Assembly (NCBI GenBank): GCA_021442155.1
Contig: CM038214.1
Span: 142,328,040 to 142,392,039, forward strand
Length of the DNA: 64,000 nt
Direction of reading: 5' to 3'
From: Cymbidium sinense
Lineage: Eukaryota; Streptophyta; Magnoliopsida; Asparagales; Orchidaceae
Below, one piece after another: positions 1 to 12,284 of this stretch; within the stretch, counting starts at the first letter, position 1, and every line of letters begins with the position of its first letter. A program made the position numbers and the translations under genes. The notes under the pieces are model-generated. The model had not been told where the DNA came from and did no database searches. It worked only from the letters and a program-made list of their open reading frames with translations.

Positions 1-1194
1 TTTTTTGGTTTTGGTTTTAATTTTGTTTTAGGGTTTATTTTTAACAAAGAAAAAATTCTGATTCAATATTCCTTCTTTTTGATTTCATCAACCAATTAAC
101 ACCTTAAGTTTTCTAAGACACAAGCCATGACATAGATAAAAAAAATAAGCACTCATAGAGCAAATCAAAAACCCTAGATAATTACAACCGTCTCTACTAT
201 AAAGACATAGTTCCATAAGTAGCAAATTTGATCAGCCATTCGTCAATTTTCTAGTTCCCATAAGAACAACCCCTGCCTCTCAAGTTTTTGGATCTGTCAT
301 CACATCCCCGATCTCTCCCTCCGCCACCACCATAGCTGTAACCTACATCACTCTTTTTGCCTCCAAAACCACCACTGCTCTGACCACCAACTATATATCC
401 ACCATCACCTCTTGATCCCCCACCATCATTGTGATAACCATGGCCTCTCGCTTCTTCCATCAGATCTAGTATGGTGATGTTCTTGCCAAGGTTCGCCCAT
501 TCTGGGTTGGGGTTTTAGTTTAGTGTTTAGAGTTTAGGTTAGGGTTTAGGGTTGGGTATGGGGATTTTAGGGTTTAGGGTTTATTTTAGGGTTTAGGGTT
601 TTAGGGTTTTGGGTTTTAGGATTTAGAGTTTAGGGTTTTAGGGTTTAGGGTTTAAGGTTTTAGGGTTTAGGTTTGAGTTTAGCATTGTAGTTTAGGTTAG
701 TTTTGTAGTTTATTTTAGGGTTTAGGATTTAGGGTTTAGGGTATTTTTTTTAAATTAAGTAAACTAGCAGGTTTAAGTTTAATTAGTTTATTTTTTATTT
801 ACATGAGTTTATTTTATTTTTTCTATTTTGGTTTAATTTAGTATAATTTATTTATTTTAGTTTAGGTTTTTATTTTATTTTATTTTATATGTTTAAGTTA
901 ATTTTTTAGTAGAGTATTATTTTTTTATTTTTTAGGTTTAGGTTTTATTTTATATTTTAGATTTAGGTTTTTATTTTATTTTTTTAGGTTAATGTTTTAA
1001 GTTTTATTGATTTATTTTTAGGTTTTATTTTTAGTTTAAGTTTATTTTAGTTTATTTTTTTTTATTTAGTTATGGTTTATGTTTAGGTTTAGTTTAAATT
1101 AAATTTAGGTTAAGGTTTTATTTATTTTTGTTTAGGTTTATTTATTTATTTTTATTTTAGTTTATATTAGATTTAGGTTTTACTTATTTATTTT
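1..1194 (+). repeat. Telomere-like higher-order satellite, block 1
   Basis: The block starts with a GR-RBP fragment (43-504), followed by TTTAGGG-rich DNA to about 740. A junction block (T-run, then AAATTAAGTAAACTAG-like, about 745-775) comes next, then TTTA/TTTTA/TTTAGG words to about 1190. The + strand outside the GR-RBP piece has almost no C. The window begins inside the block, so its left end is unknown. Apart from the GR-RBP fragment I see no gene here. It breaks off abruptly into retrotransposon DNA at about 1195. Confidence 0.85.
43..504 (-). pseudogene. GR-RBP 3' fragment, copy 1
   Basis: Read on the minus strand, this is the end of a plant glycine-rich RNA-binding protein: the last RRM strand (degenerate NLGKNIT), a Gly/Ser/Arg/Tyr-rich tail and a stop at 251-253, followed by a 3' UTR to about 43. 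The tail is open from near the 5' edge to the stop (the last 70 codons are 251-460), but the edge has lost about four bases relative to copies 10 and 11. The RRM core (RNP1, RNP2) and start codon are absent, as in every copy. The family binds RNA and works in cold and stress responses; this piece alone lacks an RNA-binding domain. A short T-run on the + strand next to the UTR end is consistent with a poly(A) remnant. Confidence 0.8.
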
Positions 1195-2430
1195 ATAATC
1201 CTTGCTATTGCACCTACCACTGCATGTTAGGCCATATCTTAAATAATTGTATCACTTTAAAGGGATAGCTTGAGCGTTGTTACAAGTTGAGTGCCATAGT
1301 CATCCCTAAAGAATACTTATTAGAACAACCATCCAGTTCTATTAAAGTAATCCTTGGGGATACTTGTGATCCTCTTAAGACCAAATAAGGTTAGGACATC
1401 TCCCTATCTCGAACCTCGAAGAAGATTATTTCTAAGATTAAGATGCTTTTCTTCCGTGTGCTGGTAGCTCAAACCTCCAACACCAAGGAAGGTTTGCATG
1501 TTGCAAGGAGGGTGATAACCCTAAAGCAGTCTCACTATACTTAGATAAGAGGGTGAGTCCAATACTCCACCCACAGTGCTACCATCACTCTGCTAGATCC
1601 TCTTTAGAGGCGAGCATTGTATTGTGGATAAGGGCACTAAATCCCTTACTCTACTTTACTTGATTTCTATCATGTACCTCCACCCAAAAGAAATTAATAA
1701 AGTAAGATGATTCTACTTATATATTGTCTACTCGATGCTCTTGATTTTATTCTATTGAAAGCTCTCAGTCTAAATAAAAATAATAGCTCTAGTAGTTGAT
1801 CCTTTCTCGATTTGAGTCAATTATCCTTCTCTAAATCAATCACCACCTCTTGAGATTTAGACAACTCGAGGATCCCATAGGATGTTATGTATATGAGAAG
1901 GTAGAACTTTCCACAAGCTCATCATTCCAAGAAGTCACAAGTCAACCAATGTAGTGGAGTTCTACCTCCTGGGTAGCATCTTAGATAAGTGTAAGTTATT
2001 AGTTCTAGTGAGAGATTGCCCCTCCATAGAATGCTCCATATATGGATATGTTATGGAGGACCAAGAGTTGATTACAATGTCCTAGCTCACCTTAGAAAGT
2101 TTCTAAGCATATACAATAATTTATCTTATCCAAAGAGATGAGAGAAACTCTAATAAAGGCCTTACTTAATCTAGAAAAATGCTTAGCTTAGCTGACCACT
2201 ACTAAAGAAGAGGCATGCCACTCGAAGGACACCTTAGGAGCTGGATTAAGTGATGAAGACTTATCCAAGGGATGATCGAGCACAACCTCTTTACATTATA
2301 GATGGATGTTTCTCTGAGTTCTAGTCAAGTGTATTCAATATTATGAGTCTAAAACCCTTTCCTTCTTGAGGATTGACATCTCCACACTCAAAAGAAAAGA
2401 TGATGTTGGATGTGAGTTGGGTGTTTATTT
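1195..2430 (+). pseudogene. Ty3/gypsy gag-protease region remnant (A)
   Basis: No open frame survives. The assignment rests on line-by-line similarity to 28105-29430 in island B, for example the shared stretch around 1310-1390 (AGAATACTTATTAG, CTTGGGGATACTTG) and the segment near 2230-2310 that in B encodes a protease-like DVGGHIG. The gag domain itself is not present; it lies upstream of the matching point in B. The piece is therefore the gag/protease linker and the first part of the aspartic protease. It is broken by many stops and small indels. Confidence 0.6.
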
Positions 2431-5400
2431 GGATGTAGAGGGACACCACAATGATCATAGGGTGGGTAATTTTGATGTGATCTACATTTAGGTATGATGC
2501 TATCTCAAAGATAGAGGGCATCACCCTATAATACTCACATATAAGGACTCATAAGGCATGATGGGTCGAATGTACTGAGATTTTTCCTCTACTTTACATG
2601 GATGAATAAAGCAATTTATATTAAACCGTTTTAAGTTCTATGGAGGCAAGCCTCATAGTTAATTATATTTAGTAAATGAAATTTCCTAATAATACTATCA
2701 ATTAAACTGAGACAATTATCATCTCCAAAGATTTCAAGGTTAAACTTTCAAAGGATCATGTATTTGGAAAATCAATTGGGAAAGTTTAAGGTGAAGACAT
2801 ATTTTTAGAATCCAAATAAAATAAGTAGGAAATTTTCATGATAATAAGAAGTCGAGTGAGCATTCCATCCTATCATATGGTTGGGCTTTATAATTTTGAA
2901 GTTGAGGAGATTTATATGTTTTGAGTTGAAATTTAATTAGATTAATAGGGCTTATAATCCACCAAAATAAGGTTGTGGGAATGCCTAAGTGGTGAGGATT
3001 TATGCTTATACATCGAAGAAAATAACTACCTCAGATCCTAATTCTAGGGAGCTTTAGTATGAGCAAAGCATAACTTAAATCTAGGGACATAAGGGTTTAC
3101 ATCCACAAGAATAAATTGTTTGACTTATGGACTTATAACTTTGGTGGTAGCTAACTCCTCCTATGATTTAAAACAATTTAGTGGCCTATGAATTACAAGA
3201 TAGCTAAAGAAGTTATTTAATTAAAAAAGACTAAATTCCTCAACACACTGAGACTAGAGCATGAGTGGTATTAGCATATGACTTAATATATGAAAAAACT
3301 TTTCAAATTTTATTTCATTTTAAACATTTCATTTTAAACAAATTTTTTGAGAGGCTTTAGGATTCCTTATTCTAAATGCATGATAAAATGTTATGGGTCA
3401 AATGAAGGTTCTCAAGAGGTTCCCCTCATAGGTCAAGCATTTCATTATTGTGCAATGATGGAGATCTTTCTTGTTCAAGAGAGAAAGAATATGCATGCAT
3501 GATGTGAAACATACAACCTTACAACTAAGGGGTTGTTAAATATTTTAATTATCTTATTTATGTCTTAGGCTTTATGATGAAATTATGAGTTGTTTAAATT
3601 TTAGTTATTAGTGATTAGTTGGGTAGAAAAGTTAATTTTATCTTAAGAGCCTAATTATATCCAAGCCACACATTAAAACATTAATCATTTAAGAGACTAT
3701 AAAACATGCCATCCTAATTCATAATGTAAACATAACATCAAAAAATTATATAAATTATAGTAAAAGAATAAATGTCTAGTTCGCAGACATGACTCGATGA
3801 GAGAAAATGGGTAGCCGAGCTCTACCTTTATACAACCTGGAATATGAAAAAATAATTATTATTGTAATAAATTCTATGGGGGTCTTCTTTCTTCATATTT
3901 CCATTTTTGATTTGGTTCCTTCTTTGATTTGGATGGTGCTTGCTTCAAAGGCATCATAGGGCACCAGAGAGAAATCCTTTGGCCACCATCCTCCCATAGC
4001 ACTAATCAAAGTTCCTATTCCAAAAATTGCATTTATATGGGAAAAGTAAATCTAACTACACCTGCATAAGAGAGGTTAGCTAAATATACATATAATCCTA
4101 AGAAGTTGTATTTATAATTTGGACTTAGCACCCTACACAGGTAACTAAGCCCACCTATCTTAACTTGGATTATGCTTAAGGATTTAAGAAACCTGTAAAA
4201 AGTGCATTCATATTTATTTTTAAGCATCTCTTAAGCATAATCCCCTTAAGAAAACTTAATCAAGCTAATATTGGCCTATCATCTAGTCTACAAAGCATAC
4301 ACCCTAACATCCAATCTAAAATAATACATCATAAAACAAAACATGCATCACATCATACACCATCCTAACTTAGAGCAAGAAGTGGTGACTTAATTCTAAT
4401 GTGTGTATTAAGGCTTGTGTGGTAAGTCTTATTAAGCATTAGTGTTGTATTTTCTAAGTGTAGAAGGATTCAATTTAACATGAAAGGTTGATTTCACTTA
4501 AAGTAGTTTAATTGATTTGAGAATTTTAATTTGTGTTTTTTTTTAATTTGATTACACTTAGCAACTAAGTGTTATAAAGAGAGGAAAAGAGGATTGCCCC
4601 CTTTCATCCCTACCTTAAGTCACTTTCTAAAGTATATTAATCTTGATTTAGATCTCTTTAGTGAATGACTTATTAAATGATTTAATTAATCTAAGCTTAG
4701 GTTCACCTTAAATAATCTATTCAAAATGAAAGGCATCGTAAGATTAACTTAATTGAATTACTACCACATGACATATATTAAATCATTCTTTTCCATCACA
4801 TGTAACATGCATATGATTTAATCATAAGTGTATCTATGCATGCAACATATTTTAGCACACTTAAATGATGAATGTATGTGTATATTTAAAATTTATATTT
4901 TATTTGTTTGAATTATTTAAAAATATTAATTTAAAACTTTATCCAAATTCTTACACAAAAGGATAGAAGAATGAAATTAAATAGGCATGTGCCGTTGTTA
5001 AACCAGGAAGTGAGGTAATCAAATGACCTCCTTGGAGCTAGCTAAAGCCTCGTGTTCTCAGGATGTCTAGACTATATGCCCATTTGCATTCAAACATATA
5101 TAAATTTGTATACATGAACATAAGAAGTAAGCTCCAAATCATATGGCTAATTAATTCAACCACTTAGTCAATTATGAATTCATGCAATTTTAATGTAAAA
5201 CAGGATTTTCATTCACTAATCACATATACATATACATGTATAAAAGATATAAAGTGCATGTCATTGTTAAACGTGGGAAGTGAAGTAATCAAATGACCTC
5301 CTTGGTGCTAACTAAAACCTCATATTCCCAGGATGTCCATACTATATACTTGCTTTTCTTGGACACACATGGATGTATACATAAATGAGGGAAAAAAATC

Positions 5401-6400
5401 ATGCAAAGATTATATATATTTTTTGGTTGAATCATTTATATATTTTAATTAAAGCTCTATCCAAATTCTAATGTTGGAATACATAAGAGTGAAATCAAAT
5501 GGGTACGTGCCATTATTAAACTAGGGAAGTGAAGTAATCAAATGACCTCCTTGGGGATAGCTAAAGCCTTGTGTTCCTGGGACGTCCAGACTATATACCC
5601 ATTACCATTCAATCTTATATAAATCAACACATGAATAGAGGAAAGAGAACTCAACATTCATACACTTAGGTTATAAGCACATGCATTCCTTTTGTATTTA
5701 TAACTAGCATCATAACACATATTATTATTCATTTTTAAGCTTTTGAAAAATACATTTGGATTTAATAGTGATAATAGCCACCCATATATTTAATTAAATC
5801 AGCACATGCAAGCTTACATGAAGGAAATCCATTTTATTTTACTTGATTTTGAAAAGATGGATGCATAAATTCAAATGAAATACCAAATTTAACATGATTG
5901 GAGAGAGGAAAATCAATTATAAGCATGTGATTCATTCAACTAAACTAGTTCTTAAGGACAATCAAATAAAATAAGATTATTTAAAGCAAACCAATGCTTC
6001 TTTATTAATTAAGTTTTGGATTTGATTTAATTTAAAGAGGTGAAGAGAACTCATCACTTGTAGTTTTAAACCCATTCCCACATTAGTGATTTGATTTGAT
6101 ATAAGGAAATATAATGAAGTTGATTTTATGGGTTAATTAAGTTGAACCCTTAATTAAATGAATTGATTACCCTTATCTATGCCTCCTTAAAGTAATTAAC
6201 TAAATAATTATGAGCCAACATGATATGCATGGAAAATAAATGTGCAATGATCCTAAGAAATTAATAGTTAATTCGATTAAGGGACTTAATTAATTACTCT
6301 TATGGTTTTCCCACACAAGTGGACTAACCAAAATTTCATTGAACTCCTTTAGGTTATTAAACACCTAAAGATCTACCTCATAATTTAATTAATTAAAGTC
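2431..6400 (+). mobile_element. Non-coding insertion inside the gypsy protease region (A)
   Basis: About 4 kb of AT-rich DNA with no recognisable protein homology, colinear with about 29440-33309 in island B. In B this DNA separates the two halves of the protease, so it is an insertion rather than part of the coding element. It contains three ~100-bp subrepeats (4979-5610). Short open frames, such as minus-strand ones near 4033-4227, show no family features. It could be part of a non-autonomous LTR element; LTR ends were not found. Confidence 0.55.
4979..5610 (+). repeat. Three ~100-bp subrepeats spaced ~250-270 bp (A)
   Basis: The same ~100-bp block occurs at about 4979-5095, 5250-5355 and 5496-5605. 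Each runs from a GTT(A)AA...GGGAAGTGA-like start through AATCAAATGACCTCCTTGG to an ACTATAT box. The spacing is about 270 and 246 bp. The same triplet is found in island B at 32008-32600, so it predates the duplication. Confidence 0.8.
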
Positions 6401-6850
6401 TGATGAGATTCTCATATCATCTGTCCAATCATTAGGCCAACATAGAAGCCAAATATTAGGCTCTCATTGCTGGTCTGGAGTTAGTCCTTACTCTAAGCAT
6501 CCAAAACATCAACATCTTTAGGGATTCTCAGATAGTTATCAACCAAATCATTGTGTCCTATAAGGTTATAAATCCCAAGCTCCATCACTACCACAAGTAC
6601 ACCATGGAGTTGTTGGCCCAAATTCCAGAGGTTACCCTTTATAACATTCCTCGAGGAGAGAACATCGTAGCATATGCTTTAGCCAAGCTTGCCAAGGAGT
6701 TGACATGTCCAGAGGATGAGTAAATATCAATAATAGTCCATAATAGACAAGTCTTATCCCTTATTAATATTGAACTCATCAAACAGTACTATCTTGAAGG
6801 GACGAATGCCATTGCCAAGAAGGACGGGAGTTAGATTGGAGGCTACCATT
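6401..6850 (+). pseudogene. Second (archaeal-type) RNase H domain of gypsy pol (A)
   Basis: Translation gives a plant Ty3/gypsy RNase H: FRDSQ with a catalytic Asp, INQI, then AYALAKLAKEL where the family has ADALAKLA. The last catalytic Asp is Tyr (TAT for GAT), and the same change is in island B. The Glu-containing motif NNEAEYEAL is damaged (AKY-stop-AL near 6453-6467). The N-terminal YFDG part is missing because the domain is fused at TGATGAGATT (6401-6410) to the unrelated non-coding insertion. In an intact element this enzyme degrades RNA in RNA/DNA hybrids. It is inactive here by several independent defects. Confidence 0.85.
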
Positions 6851-8060
6851 CATGGATTACCTAAATAAAGGAAAACTATCTAAAGAGAAGTCCTAATCCC
6901 ATCAAATAAAGAAGAGAGAACTTTTGTATGCTCTTGTGGATGGTGTCTTGTATCGATAGTCTTTCAATCATATGTGGTTACATTGTATAGACAAGCATAA
7001 AGCCCATAAGATCATGATCGAGCAACACTCAAGATTATGTGGATCCATCCAATCAAGGTCTGAATATGATAGCCAAGATCAAGACACTAGGATAATCGTC
7101 ATCGATCAAAGATATGGATATGACATAGGCGTCACCAATGTCAAATACAGTGTGGTCTTATACCAACCACCCAACATTCTACATCCTACATTAGTCTCAC
7201 CATTCAAGTGTTAAAATTACATAGTGGGTCTAAATAGTCCTCTTTCTTCTAAGGGTCATCGGTTCATCTTAGCTGCTGCTGACTACTTTTCCAAATGAGC
7301 AAAGTTGATTTGGCTCATAAAGGTCACAACTTCACATGTGCTCCAATTTTTTAGGAATCATATCGTATATAAGTTCAGAGTGCCTCGATGAATTATATCT
7401 GATAATGGTATTGCATTCAAGAGCACCGAGATCAATAATTTTTCCCAAAGACCCATCATAGATTAGAGATATTCTACCATCAACTACTTGAGGGAAAATG
7501 GCTTAACAGAAGCCTTCAACAAAACTCTCATCGAAATTCTGAAGAAGACATTCAACAATAACAAGTGATAGTGTCATAAGCAGTATGTTGAAGCCTTGTG
7601 GGCCTACCACACCACATATAAAACTCCAACTCAGTCTACTACTTTTTCCTTAGTGTATGGGTTTGAATCCATTCTACCATTAGAAGTCCAACTTACATCA
7701 TTAATGATAGTTGTTGGCAGCAGGATCACAACAGAGTAGAATGCCAAGTTGCAATTAGAAGAGGTCGAAGGTTTGGAGGAGAGACGCCTGTGGGCATGCC
7801 AAAATCTTGAGTTGTGTAAAGCTAAAATGATTCAAGCTCACAATAAGTTGGTCCGTCTTATAGCTTTTCAAGTAGGAGAACTTATTTTAGTTCTAAGGAG
7901 ATTGATTGTTGGCCATTGTAAGATGAGAGGTAAGTTTGTACCCACTTGGGAAGGCACTTTTCCCAGAGAGAAGGCCTACTAAAGAGGATCTTATTAGCTT
8001 ATTAATCATACGGGAGTGCTCCCAATGCTTCCAATCAATGGGCACTAGTTGAAGAAATAA
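6851..8060 (+). pseudogene. Ty3/gypsy integrase: H2C2, core and GPY-like end (A)
   Basis: The N-terminal zinc-binding region is open at 6972-7214 (CIDKHKAHKIMIEQHS, then QPPNILHPT). The catalytic core follows: SSKGHRFILAAADYFSK, the second catalytic Asp in IISDNG (about 7390) and the catalytic Glu in NGLTEAFNKT (about 7500). LWAY and FSLVYG follow. The C-terminal tail is open at 7749-7982 (RLIAFQVGEL, PTWEGTF) and ends with LINH and LPMLPINGH. The first catalytic Asp (GLDIIGP in the family) reads as Tyr. Stops sit inside FSK-stop-AK and near 7570. An intact enzyme would insert element cDNA into chromosomes. Island B lacks this core. Confidence 0.88.
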
Positions 8061-10680
8061 AATAAATGTTTTAAAATAATTATCATTAATAAAAATTCCA
8101 TTTTGAATTCAATCGCTTCCATGTTGAAAGTATTCTTGTTTGTGAATTTGCCATAATGTGTTTAGGGTAGGTGTAAGAAACCCGAGCACTGTCCTATCCT
8201 TCATCGACACAACACAAACCCAAACTACACACGAACATATAAAACTAACACATGTCTTTTATCTCGGGCTACTCTAAGTTGAGATAATGCCAACAATGAC
8301 ACTCACTCAATAGTTGATCTAGGTCAGGCTGACGTGTACCCTGCTAGTGTCACCCTAGTGGTCTACTTGCTTTAGATGATGTAAGTCTACTACACTTTCC
8401 TTCTTTACTTGGCTACTACACAGTGATGAGTTCCTTGTTAGTTTGGTAAGCCTTACTACGTGGCCAGTAAGCTACCTCTTGGTGGAATTATTTAAGAGGA
8501 TGTGAGTCTTCTACACTTTGTTCTTGGATTAACCTTCATGCTTTAATTGGGTTGAGTATATTTGAGGTTTATGATAAGTCCCCAAGTGGCTCCTTCCCAC
8601 TTGATCTCAAATTAGTCCTTCAGGCTCCCTACTTAGTTTTAGGTTTATAACATATGTCTTGATGATAAACTATCCCATTGATAGTTTTCATGGAACACAC
8701 TGATAATTTATTAGATTGATTGTTTCTGCTACACTTTAGGTTGGTTGGTTCTCTTAGATACACATACTTGGTTTTTTTCTCTTTCTGGACAAGCTTTATA
8801 GGCTTTCTTTGACTATTATACATTTCACTTAGATTTAACACAACCGGGTTACTATCGTTTGATAGTTCCCTTTCCTAAAAAACCACCCTTGTGGTTGGAG
8901 AATCTATCCTCTATATGGATTCTCCCTAGTCTAGTAAATAGATGTCAAGGCTAACATAGCCCATTCTGATCCCTCGCACCAACAAGATCAATGCAAAAAT
9001 ATATAAACAATATATATTCACTTATGGATTAGAGGACACCCATAGTGTACCTTTTCCAAAGCAAACATCCTATCTTTTGGTAGTGTCAAGAAAACTCCCT
9101 AGGAATCACATGACTACTTGAGTTAATATAAGTCCCTAAGCATTCACTATTCTCCCTAAGATGGGTTCTATTTTTATGCTACCAAGAGGTCGCCCCCAAT
9201 AATTATTCTCTGCTTAGAAGATGTAAGTTCATGCCTTCTTCCTAGCATCTATTGCACACCAAAGGCAACACCTTAGGTTGGCTAGCTCTACCCCATGACC
9301 ACTAGACTATCCTTTGGATTTGTAAATCTAATATAGGACAAGTCTGATATAGCCCCTTACTAGTGGGTTCATCGCACACTCACATGGTCCATAAATTAAA
9401 TTAATCAAATTTGACTGATCTCACATCGCCAATGGATATGCCCTCAATTCAAAATCAAACTAAACCAAATAAACCATATCAAATCACATGAAATTAAGAT
9501 AAAATTAATCCTGACTACTTTTGAGTTGACATAAATCCCCAATGGCATTCACTCAGTAGTCTCCCTAGGTCAAGTTCAATTTGTTATGCATCCAACAGGT
9601 CACCCCCATGGTTGTTCCTCACTTTGGAAGATGTAAGTCTGCTATTCCTTCTTCCTAGCATAGCCATTGCACATTGAAAGGCAACCCCTTAGGTTGGCTA
9701 GCTCTATCCACACTGAAGTAGACTATCTCTTTGGTGTTCCTAGCACAACCTAGGATCCTAAATGACACACCATAGCACACCCAATGATGTTCCTAAAAGC
9801 TTACATTAAATTTGGCCAAATCCCTTCATCTACTATTAATCAATATTTTTATGAATTATACCAATAGAAACCCTACTACATCATATATAACAAACTAAAA
9901 TATGCTAAACAACAAGTAGTAATACACAATATTATGCTTTAATGCATGATGCCACACTATGTTATTGGCATCTTATATTATATTATATTACATATCACAT
10001 GACAAGGGATTTCTTAAGATAAAAAATTATAAAATTTGTCTAAATTATAAAAACTATATATTTTAGTCATATCACTTACATATTTTAAATTCAAAAAATA
10101 TATTATAATGCCATGCTCTACCTATTATGAATTTGGCCAAATTTTTCGATTTTAAAGTCTAGATCAAATTTTTTATAAATAATGCTAGTGTAGGCCCGAC
10201 TGCATGATCTTAAAATACTAAAACAATTTAAAATGCATAAAACAATATATTATGATATATGATGTTATACTATGTTACAACATATAATATTTATTTTGAA
10301 CATTAAATCTTAGTTTTAGACTACAAGTGGCATAGCACCTTTGGTACTATAAACCTAATTCCCTTCAAATTTAATAAATTTCATCATCGATTTATTAAAT
10401 CAATATTTTATGATTTTATTAATATAATATAGGCACAATACCATAATATACTAAAATATTTCAAAACATCTTATAACATCCAAAAACACTTCACTACAAG
10501 CTCAAATATATGATGCTACATTATACTATAATATATGGTATTATGATATGATTTAGGGTTAAGGTTTATGGTATTCAAATCTTTAATATTCAAGGGAAAG
10601 TCTCTTGAAAACATTTTCTTTAGCTAAAATAACTATGTTATTAGGTCATTCTTTAGATCTACTCTGATAACATCTTTCTG
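8061..10680 (+). mobile_element. 3' non-coding region of the gypsy element (A), LTR candidate
   Basis: No coding similarity. It matches 40166-42896 of island B up to about 10192, after which B is cut and A continues. It holds repeated blocks around the word GGTTGGCTAGCTCTA at about 9185-9305 and 9598-9712. A very AT-rich tract with short TATATTA inverted words covers about 9950-10560. By position behind integrase it should contain the 3' untranslated region and/or the 3' LTR, but with no 5' LTR to compare, no LTR border can be set. Confidence 0.5.
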
Positions 10681-11006
10681 TTAGGGTTTGAGTTTAGGTT
10701 TAGGGGTTGGGTTTTAGTTTAGTTTTGGGGGTTTGGGTTTGTGGCTAGGTTTTAAGGTTTGTGGTTTATGGTTTTGTGGGAGGTTTAGTGTTTTGTGTTT
10801 TAGGTTGGGGTTTAGGTTTTAGGGTTTAGGGTTTAGGCTTTAGTGTTTAGGGTTTTGGCTTTTGGGTTTAGGGTTTAGGGTTTAGAATTTAGGGTTTGGT
10901 GTTTAGGGTACAAGATTTAGAATTTAGGGTTTAGGGTTTAGGGTTTAGGTTTTAGGTCTTAAGTTTATGGTTTAAGTTTTAATTTAGGGTTTAAGGTTTT
11001 TTTTCT

Positions 11007-11471
11007 AACATAGAACATATTTAGTTTCAACATTTCTTCTTTTCAATTTCATCAACCAAGTATAAACCCAAGTTTTCTTAGACACAAGCAATGACATAGA
11101 TAAAAAGGAACACCCATTGAGAAAATTAAAAACCCTAGGTAAATAGAATTGGCTCTACTATAAAGACACAGTTCCATAAGTAGCAGATCGAATCATATGT
11201 TCTTCAATTTCCCCAATCCCCATCAGAACCACCCCCACCTCTCGAGTAGCAGGATCCACCATCATATCCTCAATCTCTTCCTTTGCCACCACCACGGTTC
11301 TAACCTCTGTCGCTCCTCCTGCCTCCAAAGTCACTACTGTACTGACCACCACCTCTAGATCCCCCACCACCACTATGATAACCATCGCTTTTGCCTTTGT
11401 CTCCACCACCAAATCAAGACTGAGCCTAGTTGACGGTGATGTTCCTATCATCAAGGTTTTTGTCCATTCTG
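11007..11471 (-). pseudogene. GR-RBP 3' fragment, copy 2
   Basis: The minus-strand translation gives RNITVN, then SDGYHSGGGGSRGGG, FGGRRSDRG, RGGGKGRD and GGGGSDGDWGN with the normal stop at 11214-11216. Four in-frame stops interrupt it: two fit C-to-T changes (CAG to TAG, CGA to TGA), one TGA follows AQS, and one is TAC to TAG. An extra A near the 5' edge shifts the frame. About 200 bp of 3' UTR follows and ends in a T-run on the + strand. Valine-rich open frames on the same strand at 11158-11454 are the wrong frame of this glycine-rich exon. Confidence 0.85.
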
Positions 11472-12284
11472 GGTTTAGGGTTAGTTAAGTTTTGGGGGGG
11501 TTTAGGTTTAGGTAGGTTTAGGTTTAGTTTGGGGTTTAGGTTTAGGGTTTGGGGTAGGTTTGTGGGTTTAGGGTTTAGGGTTTAACGTTTAGAGTTTAAG
11601 GATTTAGGTTTAGGTTTGTGGGATTTAGGGTTTAGGTTTTTTAAAAAAAATTAAAACCCATGATTTAGGTTTATTTAGTTTATTTTATTTTTTTCTTTTA
11701 TTTAGGTTTATTTTTTTTATTTAATTTAGTTTATTTATTTTAGATCAATTATTTTATTTATTTTAGTTTAGTTTATTTGAGTTTTATTTTTTATTTTATT
11801 TTTAGTTTTTTTATTTTTATTTTAGTTTTAGATTAAGTTTTAGGTTTTATTTTATTTTTTTATTTTAGGTTTTATTTTAGTTTAGGTTTAGATTTATTTT
11901 TATTTTGATTTTATTTAGTTTAAGTTTAGGTTTAGTTTATTTATTTTAGGTTTATTTTATTTTAGTTTAGGTTTAGGTTTATTTATTTTTTGTTTATTTT
12001 TTTTATTTTAGGTTTTAGATTTTGTTTAGTTTAGGGTTTTTTATTTTTATTTATCTGTTTTTATTTATTTTTAGGTTTAGGTTTTATTTAATTTTGATTT
12101 ATTTAATTTTAAGTTTAATTTATTTATTTTTATTTTCTTTAGTTTAGGTTTTATTTATATTATTTATATTTATTTTATTTTATTTTATTTAAGTTTAAGA
12201 GTAGTTTTAGGTTTTATCTTATCTTTTTATTTTTTACATAGCTCACATTTATTTATTTTATTTGTATTTTAGGTTTGGTTTAAG

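Larger units (their letters stand above)
1195..10680 (+). mobile_element. Island A: dead Ty3/gypsy (Tat-like) element, RT deleted
   Basis: A 9.5-kb island in satellite DNA. In order it holds a gag/protease-region remnant (1195-2430), a long non-coding insertion (about 2431-6400), a deletion junction (6401-6410), the second RNase H, the zinc-binding and core integrase domains (to about 8060) and 2.6 kb of non-coding 3' DNA. It is colinear with island B over most of its length (1195-6400 matches about 28105-33309). The reverse transcriptase is missing through one large deletion. No LTR pair, primer-binding site or target-site duplication could be seen; the left edge is a truncation inside the element. 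All reading frames carry stops and frameshifts. Confidence 0.82.

Noticed and set aside
1..1194. A true chromosome end
   Set aside because: Repeats are degenerate, perfect runs are short, transposons are nested inside and the array continues through 64 kb; an interstitial or subtelomeric satellite is the better reading.
4979..5610. CRISPR-like array (three spaced repeats)
   Set aside because: Units are ~100 bp, diverged, with ~150-bp AT-rich spacers in a plant retroelement; no CRISPR feature fits.
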